Positions 17,701 through 27,437 of a stretch of DNA of 64,000 bases are shown here, piece by piece. The stretch's first letter is position 1; every line of letters starts with the position of its first letter. The notes beneath the pieces were generated by a model. The model was given only the letters and a program-made list of their open reading frames with translations. It was not told where the DNA came from and ran no database searches. The DNA is from Streptomyces pactum (lineage in GTDB: Bacteria > Actinomycetota > Actinomycetes > Streptomycetales > Streptomycetaceae), in the NCBI RefSeq assembly GCF_002005225.1, contig NZ_CP019724.1:3598501-3662500 (forward strand). The letters are read 5' to 3'. A program made the translations under genes and the position numbers.

Positions 17701-18537
17701 TCACGCGAGCGGGTCCGGCGCCGCCGTGATGCCCAGCTCGGCCAGCTTCGCCCTGCCGCCGTCGGGGGCCGTCAGGACCAGCGGGCCCTGCTCCGTGAGG
17801 GCCACGGAGTGCTCCCAGTGGGAGGACCAGGTGCCGTCGGTCGTGACGACCGTCCAGTCGTCCTCGAGGACCTCCGTGCGCGGCGTGCCGAGGGACACCA
17901 TCGGCTCGATGGCCAGGCAGAAGCCGGGGACCAGCTTGGGGCCCTTGCCGCGCCGCCGCTCGACGTAGTTCAGCAGGTGCGGGTCCATGTGCATCTCGGT
18001 GCCGATGCCGTGGCCGCCGTAGTCCTCGATGATCCCGTACTTGCCGCCGCCGGGCTTGGGCTGGCGGCGGATGTACGTCTCGATGGCCCGGGAGACGTCG
18101 ACCAGCCGGTTGCCCTGCTTCATGGCCGCGATGCCCGCCCACATCGACTCCTCGGTCACCCGGGAGAGCTCGACCAGCTCCGGGGCGTGTCCGGAGCCCA
18201 CGAAGGCGGTGTACGCGGCGTCGCCGTGCCAGCCGTCGATGATCGCGCCGCAGTCGATGGAGATGACGTCGCCGTCCTTGAGGACGACGTCGTCGGACGG
18301 GATGCCGTGGACGACGACCTCGTTCACGGAGGTGCAGATGGTCGCCGGGAAGCCGCCGTAGCCCAGGAAGTTCGGCTTGGCGTCGTGCTCCGTGAGCACC
18401 TTGCGGGCGACCTGGTCCAGGTCCTTGGTCGTGGCGCCGGGCACGGCGGCCTCGCGTGTGGCCGCGTGGATGGCGGCGACGACCAGCCCCGCCTCACGCA
18501 TCTTGGCGATCTGCTCGGGGCTCTTGATCTGCACCAT
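17701..18537 (-). CDS. map: Methionine aminopeptidase type I
   Basis: 278 residues from ATG 18537 (MVQIKSPEQIAKMREAG); a longer upstream frame is not family-like. The enzyme removes the N-terminal Met from nascent proteins. The metal ligands appear in order in ISIDCGAIIDGWHGDAAYT (two Asp), in the GHGIGTEMHMDP region (His), in PGFCLAIEPMV (Glu) and in the C-terminal WSSHWEHSVAL (Glu). It lies 130 bp downstream of adk, and a hairpin lies between them. Clustering secY-adk-map links translocation, nucleotide balance and N-terminal processing. Confidence 0.97.
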   Translation of the reverse strand: MVQIKSPEQIAKMREAGLVVAAIHAATREAAVPGATTKDLDQVARKVLTEHDAKPNFLGYGGFPATICTSVNEVVVHGIPSDDVVLKDGDVISIDCGAIIDGWHGDAAYTAFVGSGHAPELVELSRVTEESMWAGIAAMKQGNRLVDVSRAIETYIRRQPKPGGGKYGIIEDYGGHGIGTEMHMDPHLLNYVERRRGKGPKLVPGFCLAIEPMVSLGTPRTEVLEDDWTVVTTDGTWSSHWEHSVALTEQGPLVLTAPDGGRAKLAELGITAAPDPLA

Positions 18538-18620
18538 GGGGACTGCGGCCTTTCTGGACCGGAGAGTACGGGTAACGCGTCCAACGATACGGGGCGGGGG
18601 CCACCCCACCCCACAGCTCA

Positions 18621-18649
18621 GCCGCGGCCCCTGAGCAAGGGACCGCGGC
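18621..18649 (-). terminator. Hairpin between adk and map
   Basis: A stem of 12 positions with one mismatch (GCCGCGGCCCCT against AGGGACCGCGGC) and a 5-nt loop. It starts 19 bp after the adk stop, so it is a possible attenuator inside the secY-adk-map unit. Confidence 0.55.
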
Positions 18650-18667
18650 TGCAGCCGGGACTGGGAA

Positions 18668-19321
18668 CTACTTGTCGTGCTTGAGCGCCTCCAGCGCACG
18701 GCCCGTGACCTCGTCCACGGGTCCCGTGGCCGCGATGGTGACGACCAGGCCCTGCGCCTTGTAGTAGTCGATGATCGGCTCGGTCTGCGTGTGGTAGACC
18801 TCGAGCCGCTTGCGGACCGTCTCCTCGGAGTCGTCGTCCCGCTGGTACAGCTCGCCGCCGCAGGCGTCGCAGACGCCTTCCTTCTTCGACGGCGTGTACG
18901 TCACGTGGAAGACGTGCGCCGAGTTGTTGCGGCAGACCCGCCGGCCGGCGATCCGCTTGACGACCTCGTCCTCCGGGGCCTCCAGGTCCAGCACCGCGTC
19001 GAGCTTCATCTCCTCGGTCTCGAGGAGCTCGTCCAGCGCCTCGGCCTGGGAGACGTTGCGCGGGAAGCCGTCCAGCAGGAAGCCGCCCTCGGCGTCGGGC
19101 TGCTCCATGCGGTCCTTCGCCATGGCGATGGTGACCTCGTCCGGTACGAGGTTGCCGGCGTCCATGTACGACTTGGCGAGCTTGCCCAGGTCGGTCTGCT
19201 GACTGATGTTCGCGCGGAACAGGTCACCCGTGGAGATGTGCGGAATGTGCAGCGTCTCGGCAAGGCGGGTGGCCTGCGTTCCCTTACCGGCACCCGGCGG
19301 CCCGACGAGGACGATTCGCAT
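18668..19321 (-). CDS. adk: Adenylate kinase
   Basis: 217 residues, the long form with a LID domain. The P-loop is GPPGAGKGT at 7-15. Downstream are the AMP-binding TGDLFRANI and the DGFPRNVSQAEAL segment. The LID runs from GRRVCRNNSAHVFHV to GVCDACGGELYQRDDD and keeps three Cys and an Asp, so zinc binding is possible. It interconverts ATP, ADP and AMP. The start ATG shares one base with the secY stop, indicating translational coupling. Confidence 0.97.
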   Translation of the reverse strand: MRIVLVGPPGAGKGTQATRLAETLHIPHISTGDLFRANISQQTDLGKLAKSYMDAGNLVPDEVTIAMAKDRMEQPDAEGGFLLDGFPRNVSQAEALDELLETEEMKLDAVLDLEAPEDEVVKRIAGRRVCRNNSAHVFHVTYTPSKKEGVCDACGGELYQRDDDSEETVRKRLEVYHTQTEPIIDYYKAQGLVVTIAATGPVDEVTGRALEALKHDK

Positions 19322-20634
19322 CAGCGGAGGAACCCTTCGTAATTGCGCTGCTGGAGCTGGCTCTCGATCTGCTTCACCGTCTCGAGACCCACACCCACGA
19401 TGATGAGGATGCTGGTCCCGCCGAACGGGAAGTTCTGGTTTGCCCCGAAACCGGCCAACGCCATTGTCGGTACGAGAGAGATCAGGCCCAGATACAGCGA
19501 ACCCGGCCAGGTGATCCGGTTGAGTACGTAGCTCAGATACTCAGCGGTCGGTCGGCCAGCCCGGATGCCCGGGATGAACCCACCATACTTCTTCATGTTG
19601 TCCGCGACTTCCTCGGGGTTGAACGAGATCGCCACGTAGAAGAAGGCGAAGAACACGATCAGCAGGAAGTACAGAGCGACGTGCGACGCGGCCTCGGGGT
19701 CGGCCAGGTTCTTCTGGATCCAGACGGCCCAGCCCGCCTGCGAGCCGGAGAACTGGACGATGAGAGCCGGAATGTAGAGCAGCGACGAGGCGAAGATGAC
19801 GGGGATGATGCCCGCCTGGTTCACCTTGAGCGGGATGTACGTGGACGTACCGCCGTAGGAGCGGCGGCCGATCATGCGCTTCGCGTACTGCACCGGGATG
19901 CGGCGCTGCGCCTGCTCGACGAAGACGACCAGGCCGACCATGACGAAGCCGACGAGCATGACGATGCCGAACTCGATCCAGCCGCCGGCCAGGGTGCCCT
20001 CCTGCTTGATGGCCCACAGAGCGGAGGGGAAGGTCGCGGCGATCGAGATGAACATCAGGATCGACATGCCGTTGCCGACGCCGCGGTCGGTGATCAGCTC
20101 GCCGAGCCACATGACGGTGGCCGTACCGGCGGTCATGGTGACCACCATGACGATGGTGGTGAAGATCGCCTGGTCGGGCACGATCTGGCCGGCGACGGTG
20201 CAGCCGGAGAACAGCGCGCCGCTGCGGGCGGTGGCGACCAGGCCGGTGCCCTGGAGGATGGCGAGGGCGATGGTCAGGTAGCGGGTGTACTGCGTGATCT
20301 TCGCCGTGCCGGCCTGGCCCTCCTTCTTCAGGGCTTCCAGGCGCGGGATCACCACGGTCAGCAACTGCAGAATGATGCTCGCCGTGATGTACGGCATGAT
20401 GCCGAGCGCGAAGACCGTGATCTGCAGCAGGGCGCCGCCGCTGAACATGTTCACCAGGCCGAAAATGCCCTGGTTGCCGGACGCCTGGTCCACGCACTCC
20501 TGGACGTTCTTGTAGTCGACACCTGGAATGGGGATGTGGGTACCGAGCCGGTACACCACGATGATGCCGAGCGTGAAGAGCAGCTTCTTGCGCAGGTCGG
20601 GCGTCTTGAACGCCCGGGCGAACGCGGTGAGCAC
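19321..20634 (-). CDS. secY: Protein translocase subunit SecY
   Basis: 437 residues with the ten transmembrane helices of SecY. The N-terminus is MLTAFARAFKTPDLRKKLLF, helix 1 is TLGIIVVYRLGTHIPIPGVD, the plug and second helix are around FSGGALLQITVFALGIMPY, and the C-terminal RNYEGFLR is conserved. It forms the SecYEG channel in the membrane. It is the first gene after the L15 terminator at 20804-20843, and a TTGACC hexamer at 20711-20716 suggests a separate secY promoter, though no good -10 box was found. Confidence 0.98.
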   Translation of the reverse strand: MLTAFARAFKTPDLRKKLLFTLGIIVVYRLGTHIPIPGVDYKNVQECVDQASGNQGIFGLVNMFSGGALLQITVFALGIMPYITASIILQLLTVVIPRLEALKKEGQAGTAKITQYTRYLTIALAILQGTGLVATARSGALFSGCTVAGQIVPDQAIFTTIVMVVTMTAGTATVMWLGELITDRGVGNGMSILMFISIAATFPSALWAIKQEGTLAGGWIEFGIVMLVGFVMVGLVVFVEQAQRRIPVQYAKRMIGRRSYGGTSTYIPLKVNQAGIIPVIFASSLLYIPALIVQFSGSQAGWAVWIQKNLADPEAASHVALYFLLIVFFAFFYVAISFNPEEVADNMKKYGGFIPGIRAGRPTAEYLSYVLNRITWPGSLYLGLISLVPTMALAGFGANQNFPFGGTSILIIVGVGLETVKQIESQLQQRNYEGFLR

Positions 20635-20803
20635 GGTGCCTCCTGCGACCCCCGCGCTACTGCGTCAAGGGTGACGGTCTTGAGGTTCGACTGACGACAA
20701 AGTGAGTAACGGTCAACTGCCGCTCAGGGTGCCTCATGTGACGCACCCGTGAAAGAGGGCAGCGCAGGCCACCTTACCGGCGGGAGTACTTTCCTTGGAA
20801 CGA

Positions 20804-20843
20804 CCAACCGGGGATACCCCATTTGTGGGGCATCCCCGGTTGG
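20804..20843 (-). terminator. Strong hairpin between rplO and secY
   Basis: An 18-bp stem with one mismatch (CCAACCGGGGATACCCCA against its partner at 20826-20843) and a TTTG-type loop lies 33 bp past the rplO stop. It probably ends the spc operon before secY. The remaining 20635-20803 gap has the TTGACC box noted under secY. Confidence 0.75.
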
Positions 20844-20875
20844 GATCGCTCAGGTCATCGAGACGCCTGAAGGCT

Positions 20876-21331
20876 TCAGACGAGCTCGGTGACGGTGCCG
20901 CCGGCGGCGGTGATCTTCTCCTTGGCGGAGCCGGAGACGGCGTCGACCGTCACCTGCAGCGCCACGGAGATCTCGCCCTGGCCGAGGACCTTGACGAGGC
21001 TGTTCTTGCGAACGGCACCCTTGGCCACCAGACCCTCGACGGTGACCTCGCCACCCTCGGGGTAGAGCGCGGCCAGCTTCTCGAGGTTCACGACCTGGAA
21101 CTCGGTCTTGAACGGGTTCTTGAAGCCCTTCAGCTTCGGAAGACGCATGTGGAGGGGCATCTGGCCACCCTCGAAGCGCTCCGGCACCTGGTAACGGGCC
21201 TTCGTACCCTTGGTACCACGACCGGCCGTCTTACCCTTCGACGCCTCACCACGACCCACACGGGTCTTGGCGGTCTTGGCGCCCGGGGCGGGACGGAGGT
21301 TGTGGATCTTGAGCGGGTTGTTCTCCGCCAT
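20876..21331 (-). CDS. rplO: 50S ribosomal protein L15
   Basis: 151 residues. It has the Gly/Lys-rich N-terminus with [20 protein letters not shown] and [20 protein letters not shown], the unfolded part that threads into 23S rRNA, and a C-terminal domain ending [12 protein letters not shown]. It is the last ribosomal gene of the spc operon before the terminator hairpin. Its ATG lies 2 bases after the rpmD stop. Confidence 0.98.
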   Translation of the reverse strand: MAENNPLKIHNLRPAPGAKTAKTRVGRGEASKGKTAGRGTKGTKARYQVPERFEGGQMPLHMRLPKLKGFKNPFKTEFQVVNLEKLAALYPEGGEVTVEGLVAKGAVRKNSLVKVLGQGEISVALQVTVDAVSGSAKEKITAAGGTVTELV

Positions 21332-21333
21332 GA

Positions 21334-21516
21334 TCAGTCGACCTCCTCGACCGTCACGAGGTGGCGGACGGTCTGCACCATGCCGCGGAACTCGGGGCGG
21401 TCCTCCTTGACGACCTGCGTGTTGATCCCCTTGAGACCAAGGGAACGCAGGGTGTCACGGTGGTTCTGCTTGCTGCCGATGTAGGACTTGACCTGCGTAA
21501 TCTTGAGCTGCGCCAT
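21334..21516 (-). CDS. rpmD: 50S ribosomal protein L30
   Basis: 60 residues ([20 protein letters not shown] onward), the standard size of bacterial L30. It has the [20 protein letters not shown] core and ends HLVTVEEVD. The start is ATG 21516; a longer frame exists upstream but runs antiparallel to rpsE coding logic. It is packed two bases from rpsE and rplO in the spc operon. Confidence 0.97.
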   Translation of the reverse strand: MAQLKITQVKSYIGSKQNHRDTLRSLGLKGINTQVVKEDRPEFRGMVQTVRHLVTVEEVD

Positions 21517-21518
21517 GA

Positions 21519-22124
21519 TTACGCACCCGCCCCGGCACGTGCACGGAGAAGAGCCGCGGGGGCGACGTCCTCGAGCGGCAGACCACGGCGGGCCGCGATC
21601 TCCTCGGGACGCTGCAGGCCCTTGAGGGCCTCCACGGTCGCGTGCACGATGTTGATCTGGTTGTCGGAGCCGAGCGACTTCGACAGCACGTCGTGGATAC
21701 CGGCGCACTCGAGCACGGCGCGCACCGGACCACCGGCGATAACACCGGTACCCGGGGACGCGGGCTTGAGCAGCACGACGCCGGCAGCCTTCTCACCCTG
21801 GATGGGGTGCGGGATGGTGCCCTGGATACGGGGGACCTTGAAGAAGTGCTTCTTGGCCTCCTCAACACCCTTGGCGATGGCGGCCGGCACCTCCTTGGCC
21901 TTGCCGTAACCGACACCCACGGTGCCGTCACCGTCGCCCACCACGACCAGCGCGGTGAAGCTGAAGCGACGACCACCCTTCACAACCTTGGCGACGCGGT
22001 TGATCGCGACGACGCGCTCAACGTACGCGGTCTTCTCGGCGGCGGCGTTGCCACCGTCGCGACCCTTCCGGTCCCGCCGCTCGCCGCCACCGGCACCGCC
22101 ACCGCGGCGCTGGGGTCCAGCCAT
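21519..22124 (-). CDS. rpsE: 30S ribosomal protein S5
   Basis: 201 residues. A Gly/Arg-rich actinobacterial N-terminus ([20 protein letters not shown]) precedes the dsRBD-like domain ([20 protein letters not shown], with the spectinomycin-site loop [10 protein letters not shown] intact) and the C-terminal domain ([20 protein letters not shown]). S5 contributes to decoding fidelity. The tail RARAGAGA is lineage-specific. No substitution in the spectinomycin loop was noticed. Confidence 0.98.
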   Translation of the reverse strand: MAGPQRRGGGAGGGERRDRKGRDGGNAAAEKTAYVERVVAINRVAKVVKGGRRFSFTALVVVGDGDGTVGVGYGKAKEVPAAIAKGVEEAKKHFFKVPRIQGTIPHPIQGEKAAGVVLLKPASPGTGVIAGGPVRAVLECAGIHDVLSKSLGSDNQINIVHATVEALKGLQRPEEIAARRGLPLEDVAPAALLRARAGAGA

Positions 22125-22165
22125 TGGAATTACCTCTCTCTGTTTCCGCTAGCTACGGAACCGGC

Positions 22166-22549
22166 TCAGAACTTCAGGCCGGCTTCGCGGGCGGCGTCCG
22201 CAAGGGCGGCGATGCGCCCGGCGTACTGGTTGCCACCGCGGTCGAACACGACGGTCTCGACACCGGCGGCCTTGGCGCGCTCGGCGACCAGGGCGCCGAC
22301 CTGCTTGGCCTGCGCCGACTTGTCGGCCTCGCCACCACGGATCGAGGTGTCCAGGGTGGACGCCGACGCAAGGGTGTGACCCTTGAGGTCGTCGATCACC
22401 TGGGCCACGATGTGGCGGTTCGAGCGGGTAACGACCAGACGGGGACGCTCCGCCGTACCCGAGAGATTCTTGCGAATCCGGATGTGACGGCGCTTGATCG
22501 CGGCGCGCTTGTAGGCGTCGCCCTTGAGGATCTTCTGTCCGTATGCCAT
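22166..22549 (-). CDS. rplR: 50S ribosomal protein L18
   Basis: 127 residues. L18 binds 5S rRNA with L5. It has the basic N-terminal arm ([19 protein letters not shown]), [20 protein letters not shown], and the C-terminal [20 protein letters not shown] helix ending AGLKF. It lies 3 bp after rplF and 41 bp before rpsE. Confidence 0.98.
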   Translation of the reverse strand: MAYGQKILKGDAYKRAAIKRRHIRIRKNLSGTAERPRLVVTRSNRHIVAQVIDDLKGHTLASASTLDTSIRGGEADKSAQAKQVGALVAERAKAAGVETVVFDRGGNQYAGRIAALADAAREAGLKF

Positions 22550-22552
22550 GGC

Positions 22553-23092
22553 TTACTTACCCGCCTTTCCGACCTTGCGGCGGATGACTTCGCCCTCGTA
22601 CTTGACGCCCTTGGCCTTGTACGGGTCGGGCTTGCGCAGCTTGCGGATGTTGGCCGCAACCTCGCCGACCTTCTGCTTGTCGATGCCCTCGACCGAGAAA
22701 CGGGTCGGGGACTCCACCTTGAAGGTGATGCCCTCGGGGGCCTCGACCAGGATCGGGTGGCTGTAACCGAGGGAGAACTCCAGGTTCGAACCCTTGGCGA
22801 GCACGCGGTAACCGACACCGCTGATCTCGAGCTTCTTCACGTAACCCTGGGTCACGCCGGTGATCATGTTCGCCACCAGCGTGCGGGACAGGCCGTGCAG
22901 GGCCTTGCTCTGACGCTCTTCGTTGGGGCGGGTGACGTTCAGGACGCCGTCCTCACCCTTGGCGATGTCGATCGGTGCCACGACGGTGTGAGTCAGCGAA
23001 CCCTTGGGGCCCTTGACCGAGACCGTACGGCCGTCGATGGTGACGTCCACGCCGGCGGGAACCGCGATGGGGAGCTTGCCGATGCGCGACAT
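22553..23092 (-). CDS. rplF: 50S ribosomal protein L6
   Basis: 179 residues with the two similar L6 domains: [20 protein letters not shown] at the N-terminus, and the second domain with [20 protein letters not shown] and the C-terminal [20 protein letters not shown] rRNA-binding loop. L6 lies near the sarcin-ricin loop and factor-binding site. There is a good ribosome site before ATG 23092, 24 bp after rpsH. Confidence 0.98.
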   Translation of the reverse strand: MSRIGKLPIAVPAGVDVTIDGRTVSVKGPKGSLTHTVVAPIDIAKGEDGVLNVTRPNEERQSKALHGLSRTLVANMITGVTQGYVKKLEISGVGYRVLAKGSNLEFSLGYSHPILVEAPEGITFKVESPTRFSVEGIDKQKVGEVAANIRKLRKPDPYKAKGVKYEGEVIRRKVGKAGK

Positions 23093-23116
23093 AGCTGTTT
23101 CCTCCGTTCCCTTCCG

Positions 23117-23515
23117 CTACCAGACGTAGGCGAGGACTTCCCCGCCTACGCCCTTCTTGCCGGCCTGCTTGTCGGTGAGGAGCCCGTGCGACGTGGAGAT
23201 GATCGCCACGCCGAGGCCACCCAGCACCTTGGGCAGGTTGGTGGACTTCGCGTAAACCCGGAGACCGGGCTTGGAGATCCGCTTGATGCCCGCGATGGAG
23301 CGCTCACGGTTCGGGCCGAACTTCAGCTCGAGGACGAGGTTCTTGCCAACCTCGGCGTCCTCGGTCTTCCAGCCCGTGATGAAGCCCTCCTGCTGGAGGA
23401 TCTCCGCGATGTGAGACTTGATCTTGGACGCCGGCATCGTCACGGAGTCGTGGTACGCCGAGTTCGCGTTCCGCAGACGCGTAAGCATGTCTGCGATCGG
23501 ATCAGTCATGGTCAT
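23117..23515 (-). CDS. rpsH: 30S ribosomal protein S8
   Basis: 132 residues from ATG 23515 ([20 protein letters not shown]), the usual streptomycete length; a frame extending to 23647 is not family-like. It has the rRNA-binding C-terminus [20 protein letters not shown] ending GEVLAYVW. S8 is a primary 16S binder, and in E. coli represses the spc operon. An unusually long 209-bp gap with a large hairpin separates it from rpsN. Confidence 0.97.
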   Translation of the reverse strand: MTMTDPIADMLTRLRNANSAYHDSVTMPASKIKSHIAEILQQEGFITGWKTEDAEVGKNLVLELKFGPNRERSIAGIKRISKPGLRVYAKSTNLPKVLGGLGVAIISTSHGLLTDKQAGKKGVGGEVLAYVW

Positions 23516-23627
23516 GAATTGGCCTTCGGCCTCTCTCGCCGTGGTTTCCTGGTGCGCCATCCCTCTCCCCGATCCGAGACGGGACGGGTGCGGCGCGGTG
23601 GACCTACGGCGTAGTAAGTCGTACGGG

Positions 23628-23680
23628 CGGCAGACGCCCAACCCCACAAGCCTAAGGCATGTGCGGGTGGGCCTCTGCCG
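23628..23680 (-). other. Large imperfect hairpin in the rpsN-rpsH gap
   Basis: The 209-bp gap 23516-23724 is far longer than the other spc-operon gaps. It contains an imperfect stem whose base is CGGCAGA/TCTGCCG (23628-23634 with 23674-23680), continued inward by GCCCA and CAC pairings. It could be an attenuator, a processing site or a protein-binding leader for rpsH and the genes after it. Confidence 0.5.
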
Positions 23681-23724
23681 ACCCAGATGCTTACCGAGAG
23701 TCTGAATAACCCGGAATTACCGGA

Positions 23725-23910
23725 TTACCAGGAACTCTTGGTCACGCCCGGCAGCTCGCCACGGTGAGCCATCTCACGAAGGCACACGCGGCACAGGCCG
23801 AACTTGCGGTAGACGGAGTGCGGGCGGCCGCAGCGCTGGCAGCGCGTGTAGCCACGGACACCGAACTTGGGCTTGCGAGCAGCCTTGGCAATCAGGGCCT
23901 TCTTCGCCAT
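23725..23910 (-). CDS. rpsN: 30S ribosomal protein S14 type Z (zinc-binding)
   Basis: 61 residues ([20 protein letters not shown]), the short zinc form often called rpsZ. Zinc ligands are two CxxC pairs, CQRC and CRVC, separated by 12 residues ([12 protein letters not shown]). It ends [11 protein letters not shown]. Streptomycetes often keep a longer zinc-free S14 paralogue elsewhere under Zur control, but none is in this window. It is 5 bp after rplE. Confidence 0.98.
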   Translation of the reverse strand: MAKKALIAKAARKPKFGVRGYTRCQRCGRPHSVYRKFGLCRVCLREMAHRGELPGVTKSSW

Positions 23911-23915
23911 CTCGC

Positions 23916-24473
23916 TCACGCCTCCTTGAAGGGGAAGCCGAGGTGACGAAGGAGCGCGCGGCCCTCAGCGTCGTTGGTCGCCGTGGTCACCACGGTGATG
24001 TCCATACCCCGGGTGCGGTCGATCTTGTCCTGGTCGATCTCGTGGAACATGACCTGCTCGGTGAGACCGAAGGTGTAGTTGCCACGGCCGTCGAACTGCT
24101 TGGGGGACAGACCGCGGAAGTCGCGGATGCGCGGCAGCGCGAGCGACAGGGTGCGGTCCAGGAACTCCCACATGCGGTCGCCACGGAGCGTGACGTGGGC
24201 ACCGATCGGCTGGCCCTCACGCAGCTTGAACTGCGCGATGGACTTGCGGGCCTTGGTGACGGCCGGCTTCTGACCGGTGATCGTGGTGAGGTCGCGGATG
24301 GCGCCCTCGATCAGCTTGGAGTCGCGGGCGGCGTCGCCCACACCCATGTTGACCACGATCTTGACGAGGCCGGGGATCTGCATGACGTTCTCGTAGGAGA
24401 ACTCCTCACGCAGCTTGCCCGCGATCTCCTCGCGGTACTTCGTCTTCAGACGCGGAGTGGTGGTGGTAGCCAT
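23916..24473 (-). CDS. rplE: 50S ribosomal protein L5
   Basis: 185 residues. It has [20 protein letters not shown], then [20 protein letters not shown] and [20 protein letters not shown], the 5S rRNA-binding protein of the central protuberance, ending GFPFKEA. Its ATG overlaps the rplX stop by one base, and this coupling is typical of the spc operon. Confidence 0.98.
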   Translation of the reverse strand: MATTTTPRLKTKYREEIAGKLREEFSYENVMQIPGLVKIVVNMGVGDAARDSKLIEGAIRDLTTITGQKPAVTKARKSIAQFKLREGQPIGAHVTLRGDRMWEFLDRTLSLALPRIRDFRGLSPKQFDGRGNYTFGLTEQVMFHEIDQDKIDRTRGMDITVVTTATNDAEGRALLRHLGFPFKEA

Positions 24474-24796
24474 CAGATGTCCTCACCCGTCCGCTTGGCA
24501 ACGCGAACCTTGTTGCCTTCGTCGTCGAAGCGGTAACCGACGCGCGTGACGACCTTGTTGCCGTCCTTCTCCACGACCAACTGGACGTTGGAGACGTGGA
24601 TCGGGGCCTCGGTGGTCACGATGCCGCCGGCCTGCGAACCGCGAGCGCTCGGCCCGGCCTTGGTGTGCTTCTTGACCCGGTTGACACCCTCGACCAGGAC
24701 GCGGTCCTCACGGGGGAAGGCCGCGATGACCTTGCCCTGCTTGCCCTTGTCCTTACCGGTGATGACCTGGACCAGGTCGCCCTTCTTGATCTTCAT
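24473..24796 (-). CDS. rplX: 50S ribosomal protein L24
   Basis: 107 residues from ATG 24796 ([20 protein letters not shown]); a GTG two codons upstream would overlap rplN. A KOW motif is at the N-terminus ([20 protein letters not shown]). Then come the [15 protein letters not shown] loop and a C-terminal basic segment ([14 protein letters not shown]). It is an early assembly initiator of the 50S subunit. Confidence 0.97.
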   Translation of the reverse strand: MKIKKGDLVQVITGKDKGKQGKVIAAFPREDRVLVEGVNRVKKHTKAGPSARGSQAGGIVTTEAPIHVSNVQLVVEKDGNKVVTRVGYRFDDEGNKVRVAKRTGEDI

Positions 24797-24798
24797 GC

Positions 24799-25167
24799 TC
24801 ACAGCACCTCCGGCGCGAGGGAGATGATCTTCATGAACTTCTTCTCGCGCAGCTCACGGCCGACGGGGCCGAAGATACGGGTGCCGCGAGGGTCGCCGTC
24901 GTTCTTCAGAATGACGGCGGCGTTCTCGTCGAAGCGGATGTACGAGCCGTCCGGACGGCGGCGCTCCTTGACGGTGCGAACGATGACCGCCTTGACGACG
25001 TCACCCTTCTTCACGTTGCCACCGGGGATCGCGTCCTTGACGGTGGCGACGATGACGTCACCGATACCCGCGTAGCGGCGGCCCGAGCCACCGAGCACAC
25101 GGATGCAGAGGACTTCCTTCGCACCCGTGTTGTCGGCGACACGAAGCCGCGACTCCTGCTGGATCAC
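24799..25167 (-). CDS. rplN: 50S ribosomal protein L14
   Basis: 122 residues, highly conserved: [60 protein letters not shown] and the end SLAPEVL. L14 forms intersubunit bridges. It is the first gene of the spc block, 105 bp after rpsQ with a hairpin in the gap that marks the S10/spc boundary. Confidence 0.98.
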   Translation of the reverse strand: MIQQESRLRVADNTGAKEVLCIRVLGGSGRRYAGIGDVIVATVKDAIPGGNVKKGDVVKAVIVRTVKERRRPDGSYIRFDENAAVILKNDGDPRGTRIFGPVGRELREKKFMKIISLAPEVL

Positions 25168-25195
25168 GTCTATCTCCTGATTGTCTGCCGGTTCC

Positions 25196-25234
25196 CGGCA
25201 GGGGCCGCCTCTTCACGAGGTGGAGCCCCTGCCG
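25196..25234 (-). other. Hairpin at the S10/spc operon boundary
   Basis: An outer perfect 10-bp stem CGGCAGGGGC/GCCCCTGCCG encloses a small inner stem CCTC/GAGG, located between rpsQ and rplN. It may be a partial terminator or processing site; no T tract follows. Confidence 0.55.
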
Positions 25235-25272
25235 AGCCTGGCGGAACTGACCTGCGGATTACCCCGCAGGAA

Positions 25273-25560
25273 TTACTTGGCCTTCTCGAGGACCTCGACG
25301 ACGCGCCAGCGCTTCGTGGCGGACAGCGGCCGGGTCTCCATCAGGAGGACGCGGTCGCCGACACCCGCGGCGTTCTGCTCGTCGTGAGCCTTGAGCTTGT
25401 TGGTACGGCGGATGACCTTGCCGTACAGCGCGTGGGTCACGCGGTCCTCGACGGCGACGACGACGGTCTTGTCCATCTTGTCGCTGACGACAAGACCCTG
25501 ACGGGTCTTGCGGAAGCCGCGGCCGGCCTTCGTCTCTTCAGTCACGTTGCTCTCGCTCAT
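25273..25560 (-). CDS. rpsQ: 30S ribosomal protein S17
   Basis: 95 residues. It is an OB-fold primary binder of 16S rRNA with [38 protein letters not shown], and [19 protein letters not shown] at the end. The first ~15 residues ([15 protein letters not shown]) are an acidic actinobacterial extension. Its ATG shares one base with the rpmC stop. Confidence 0.98.
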   Translation of the reverse strand: MSESNVTEETKAGRGFRKTRQGLVVSDKMDKTVVVAVEDRVTHALYGKVIRRTNKLKAHDEQNAAGVGDRVLLMETRPLSATKRWRVVEVLEKAK

Positions 25561-25784
25561 CAGGCGCTCTCCACCGTCTCGATGCCCAGCTCGCGCTCAC
25601 GCATCAGGGTGTAGATCCGCGCGATGTCCTTGCGGACGGCCTTGAGCCGACCGTGGTTCTCGAGCTGACCCGTCGCCGCCTGGAAGCGGAGGTTGAACAG
25701 CTCTTCCTTGGCTTCGCGGAGCTTCGCGAGAAGCTCCTCGTCACCCAGTTCGCGCAGCTCGGACGCCTTGGTACCGGCCGACAT
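25560..25784 (-). CDS. rpmC: 50S ribosomal protein L29
   Basis: 74 residues from ATG 25784 ([20 protein letters not shown]), two antiparallel helices with [20 protein letters not shown] and [18 protein letters not shown]29 borders the peptide exit tunnel near the trigger-factor and SRP docking site. The start overlaps the rplP stop (TGATG), showing coupling. Confidence 0.97.
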   Translation of the reverse strand: MSAGTKASELRELGDEELLAKLREAKEELFNLRFQAATGQLENHGRLKAVRKDIARIYTLMRERELGIETVESA

Positions 25785-26203
25785 CACGCTTCACCTGCCT
25801 CGCGCTTGACGATCCGGCACTTCATCGGCAGCTTGTGGGCCGCACGAGTCAGCGCCTCACGGGCGATCTTCTCGTTGGGGTAGGACAGCTCGAACATGAC
25901 CCGGCCCGGGTGCACGTTCGCGATCCACCACTCCGGCGAACCCTTACCGGAACCCATGCGGGTCTCGGCAGGCTTCTTCGTGAGCGGGCGGTCCGGGTAG
26001 ATGTTGATCCAGACCTTGCCGCCACGCTTGATGTGGCGGGTCATCGCGATACGGGCCGCCTCGATCTGGCGGTTGGTCACGTACGCCGGCGTGAGGGCCT
26101 GAATGCCGTACTCGCCGAACGCAACCGTCGTACCGCCCTTGGCCTGACCACGGCGCTTCGGGTGGTGCTGCTTGCGGTGCTTGACCCTACGGGGGATCAG
26201 CAT
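25784..26203 (-). CDS. rplP: 50S ribosomal protein L16
   Basis: 139 residues: [60 protein letters not shown] and [21 protein letters not shown]16 organises the A-site tRNA region. Resistance-linked positions for evernimicin/avilamycin-type compounds look ordinary, though I cannot align fully. It lies 5 bp after rpsC. Confidence 0.98.
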   Translation of the reverse strand: MLIPRRVKHRKQHHPKRRGQAKGGTTVAFGEYGIQALTPAYVTNRQIEAARIAMTRHIKRGGKVWINIYPDRPLTKKPAETRMGSGKGSPEWWIANVHPGRVMFELSYPNEKIAREALTRAAHKLPMKCRIVKREAGEA

Positions 26204-26208
26204 TTCGG

Positions 26209-27048
26209 TCAGGCCTCCGTTCCGGTGCTCTCAGCCGGAGCGGCAGCGGCGGCGGGAGCGTCGGCCTTGGGGGCCTCGGCAGCCGGCGCGGACTGCTGCT
26301 GCGGCTTGCGACCGCGACCGCCACGCTCGCCACCGCGGCCACCACGGGCCGGGCGGTCGTTGCCACCACGGGCCGGGCGGTTGCCGGCGCGGGCAGCGGC
26401 GTTCTCGGCGCGAACCTCGGCGATGTTCTTGACGTCGCCCTTGTAGATCCAGACCTTCACACCGATGCGGCCGAAGGTCGTCTTGGCCTCGAAGAAGCCG
26501 TAGTCCACGTTCGCGCGGAGCGTGTGCAGGGGCACACGGCCCTCGCGGTAGAACTCCGAGCGGGACATCTCGGCGCCACCGAGGCGGCCACCGCACTGGA
26601 TCTTGATGCCCTTGGCGCCGGCCTTCATCGTGCCCTGCATGCTCTTGCGCATGGCACGACGGAAGGAGACGCGGGAGGAGAGCTGCTCGGCGACGGCCTG
26701 GGCCACGAGCTGAGCGTCCGTCTCCGGGCTCTTGACCTCGAGGATGTTGAGCTGGACCTGCTTGCCGGTCAGCTTCTCCAGGTCACCGCGGATACGGTCG
26801 GCCTCGGCGCCGCGGCGGCCGATGACGATGCCGGGACGAGCGGTGTGGATGTCCACACGCACGCGGTCACGGGTGCGCTCGATCTCCACCTTCGAGATGC
26901 CGGCGCGCTCCATGCCGGACGTCATCATCCGACGGATGGCGACGTCTTCCTTGACGTAGTCCTTGTACAGCTTGTCGGCGTACCAACGCGACTTGAAGTC
27001 GGTCGTGACACCGAGCCGGAACCCGTGCGGGTTTACCTTCTGGCCCAT
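26209..27048 (-). CDS. rpsC: 30S ribosomal protein S3
   Basis: 279 residues. KH domain and C-terminal S3 fold occupy ~1-215 ([60 protein letters not shown]). The last ~60 residues form a low-complexity tail with [20 protein letters not shown] and then an Ala/Pro/Glu-rich end, typical for actinobacteria. Together with S4 and S5 it forms the mRNA entry helicase region. Its ATG overlaps the rplV TAA by one base. Confidence 0.98.
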   Translation of the reverse strand: MGQKVNPHGFRLGVTTDFKSRWYADKLYKDYVKEDVAIRRMMTSGMERAGISKVEIERTRDRVRVDIHTARPGIVIGRRGAEADRIRGDLEKLTGKQVQLNILEVKSPETDAQLVAQAVAEQLSSRVSFRRAMRKSMQGTMKAGAKGIKIQCGGRLGGAEMSRSEFYREGRVPLHTLRANVDYGFFEAKTTFGRIGVKVWIYKGDVKNIAEVRAENAAARAGNRPARGGNDRPARGGRGGERGGRGRKPQQQSAPAAEAPKADAPAAAAAPAESTGTEA

Positions 27049-27395
27049 TACCGGGTTCCTTCCTTGCTGCTGACGACCACGGTGATGTGGCTGGTCCGCT
27101 TGCGGATCCGGTAGGCGCGGCCCTGGGCCCGCGGCCGGAACCGCTTCAGGGTCGGGCCCTCGTCGACGTACGCCTCGGAGATGAAGAGGCTGTCGGCGTC
27201 GGTGTGGTCGTAGTTGTGCGCGGCGTTGGCAATGGCGCTGTCCAGCACCTTGCCGACCGGCACGCTCGCGGCCTGCGGGGCGAAACGCAGGACCGCCTGA
27301 GCCTCCGTGGCATCCATGCCACGGATAAGGTCCACCACGCGGCGGGCCTTCATGGGCGTGACGCGGATGTACCGCGCCTGGGCCCTGGCTTCCAT
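27048..27395 (-). CDS. rplV: 50S ribosomal protein L22
   Basis: 115 residues from ATG 27395 ([20 protein letters not shown]), preceded by a GGAAGGA ribosome site; a frame to 27425 exists but has no good site. It has [20 protein letters not shown] and the tunnel-lining hairpin [20 protein letters not shown], intact at the usual macrolide-resistance deletion site. The end is [12 protein letters not shown]. Confidence 0.97.
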   Translation of the reverse strand: MEARAQARYIRVTPMKARRVVDLIRGMDATEAQAVLRFAPQAASVPVGKVLDSAIANAAHNYDHTDADSLFISEAYVDEGPTLKRFRPRAQGRAYRIRKRTSHITVVVSSKEGTR

Positions 27396-27437
27396 GGTTG
27401 TCCTTCCAGTGTCTGTCATGGTCATTCCACCCCGCTG

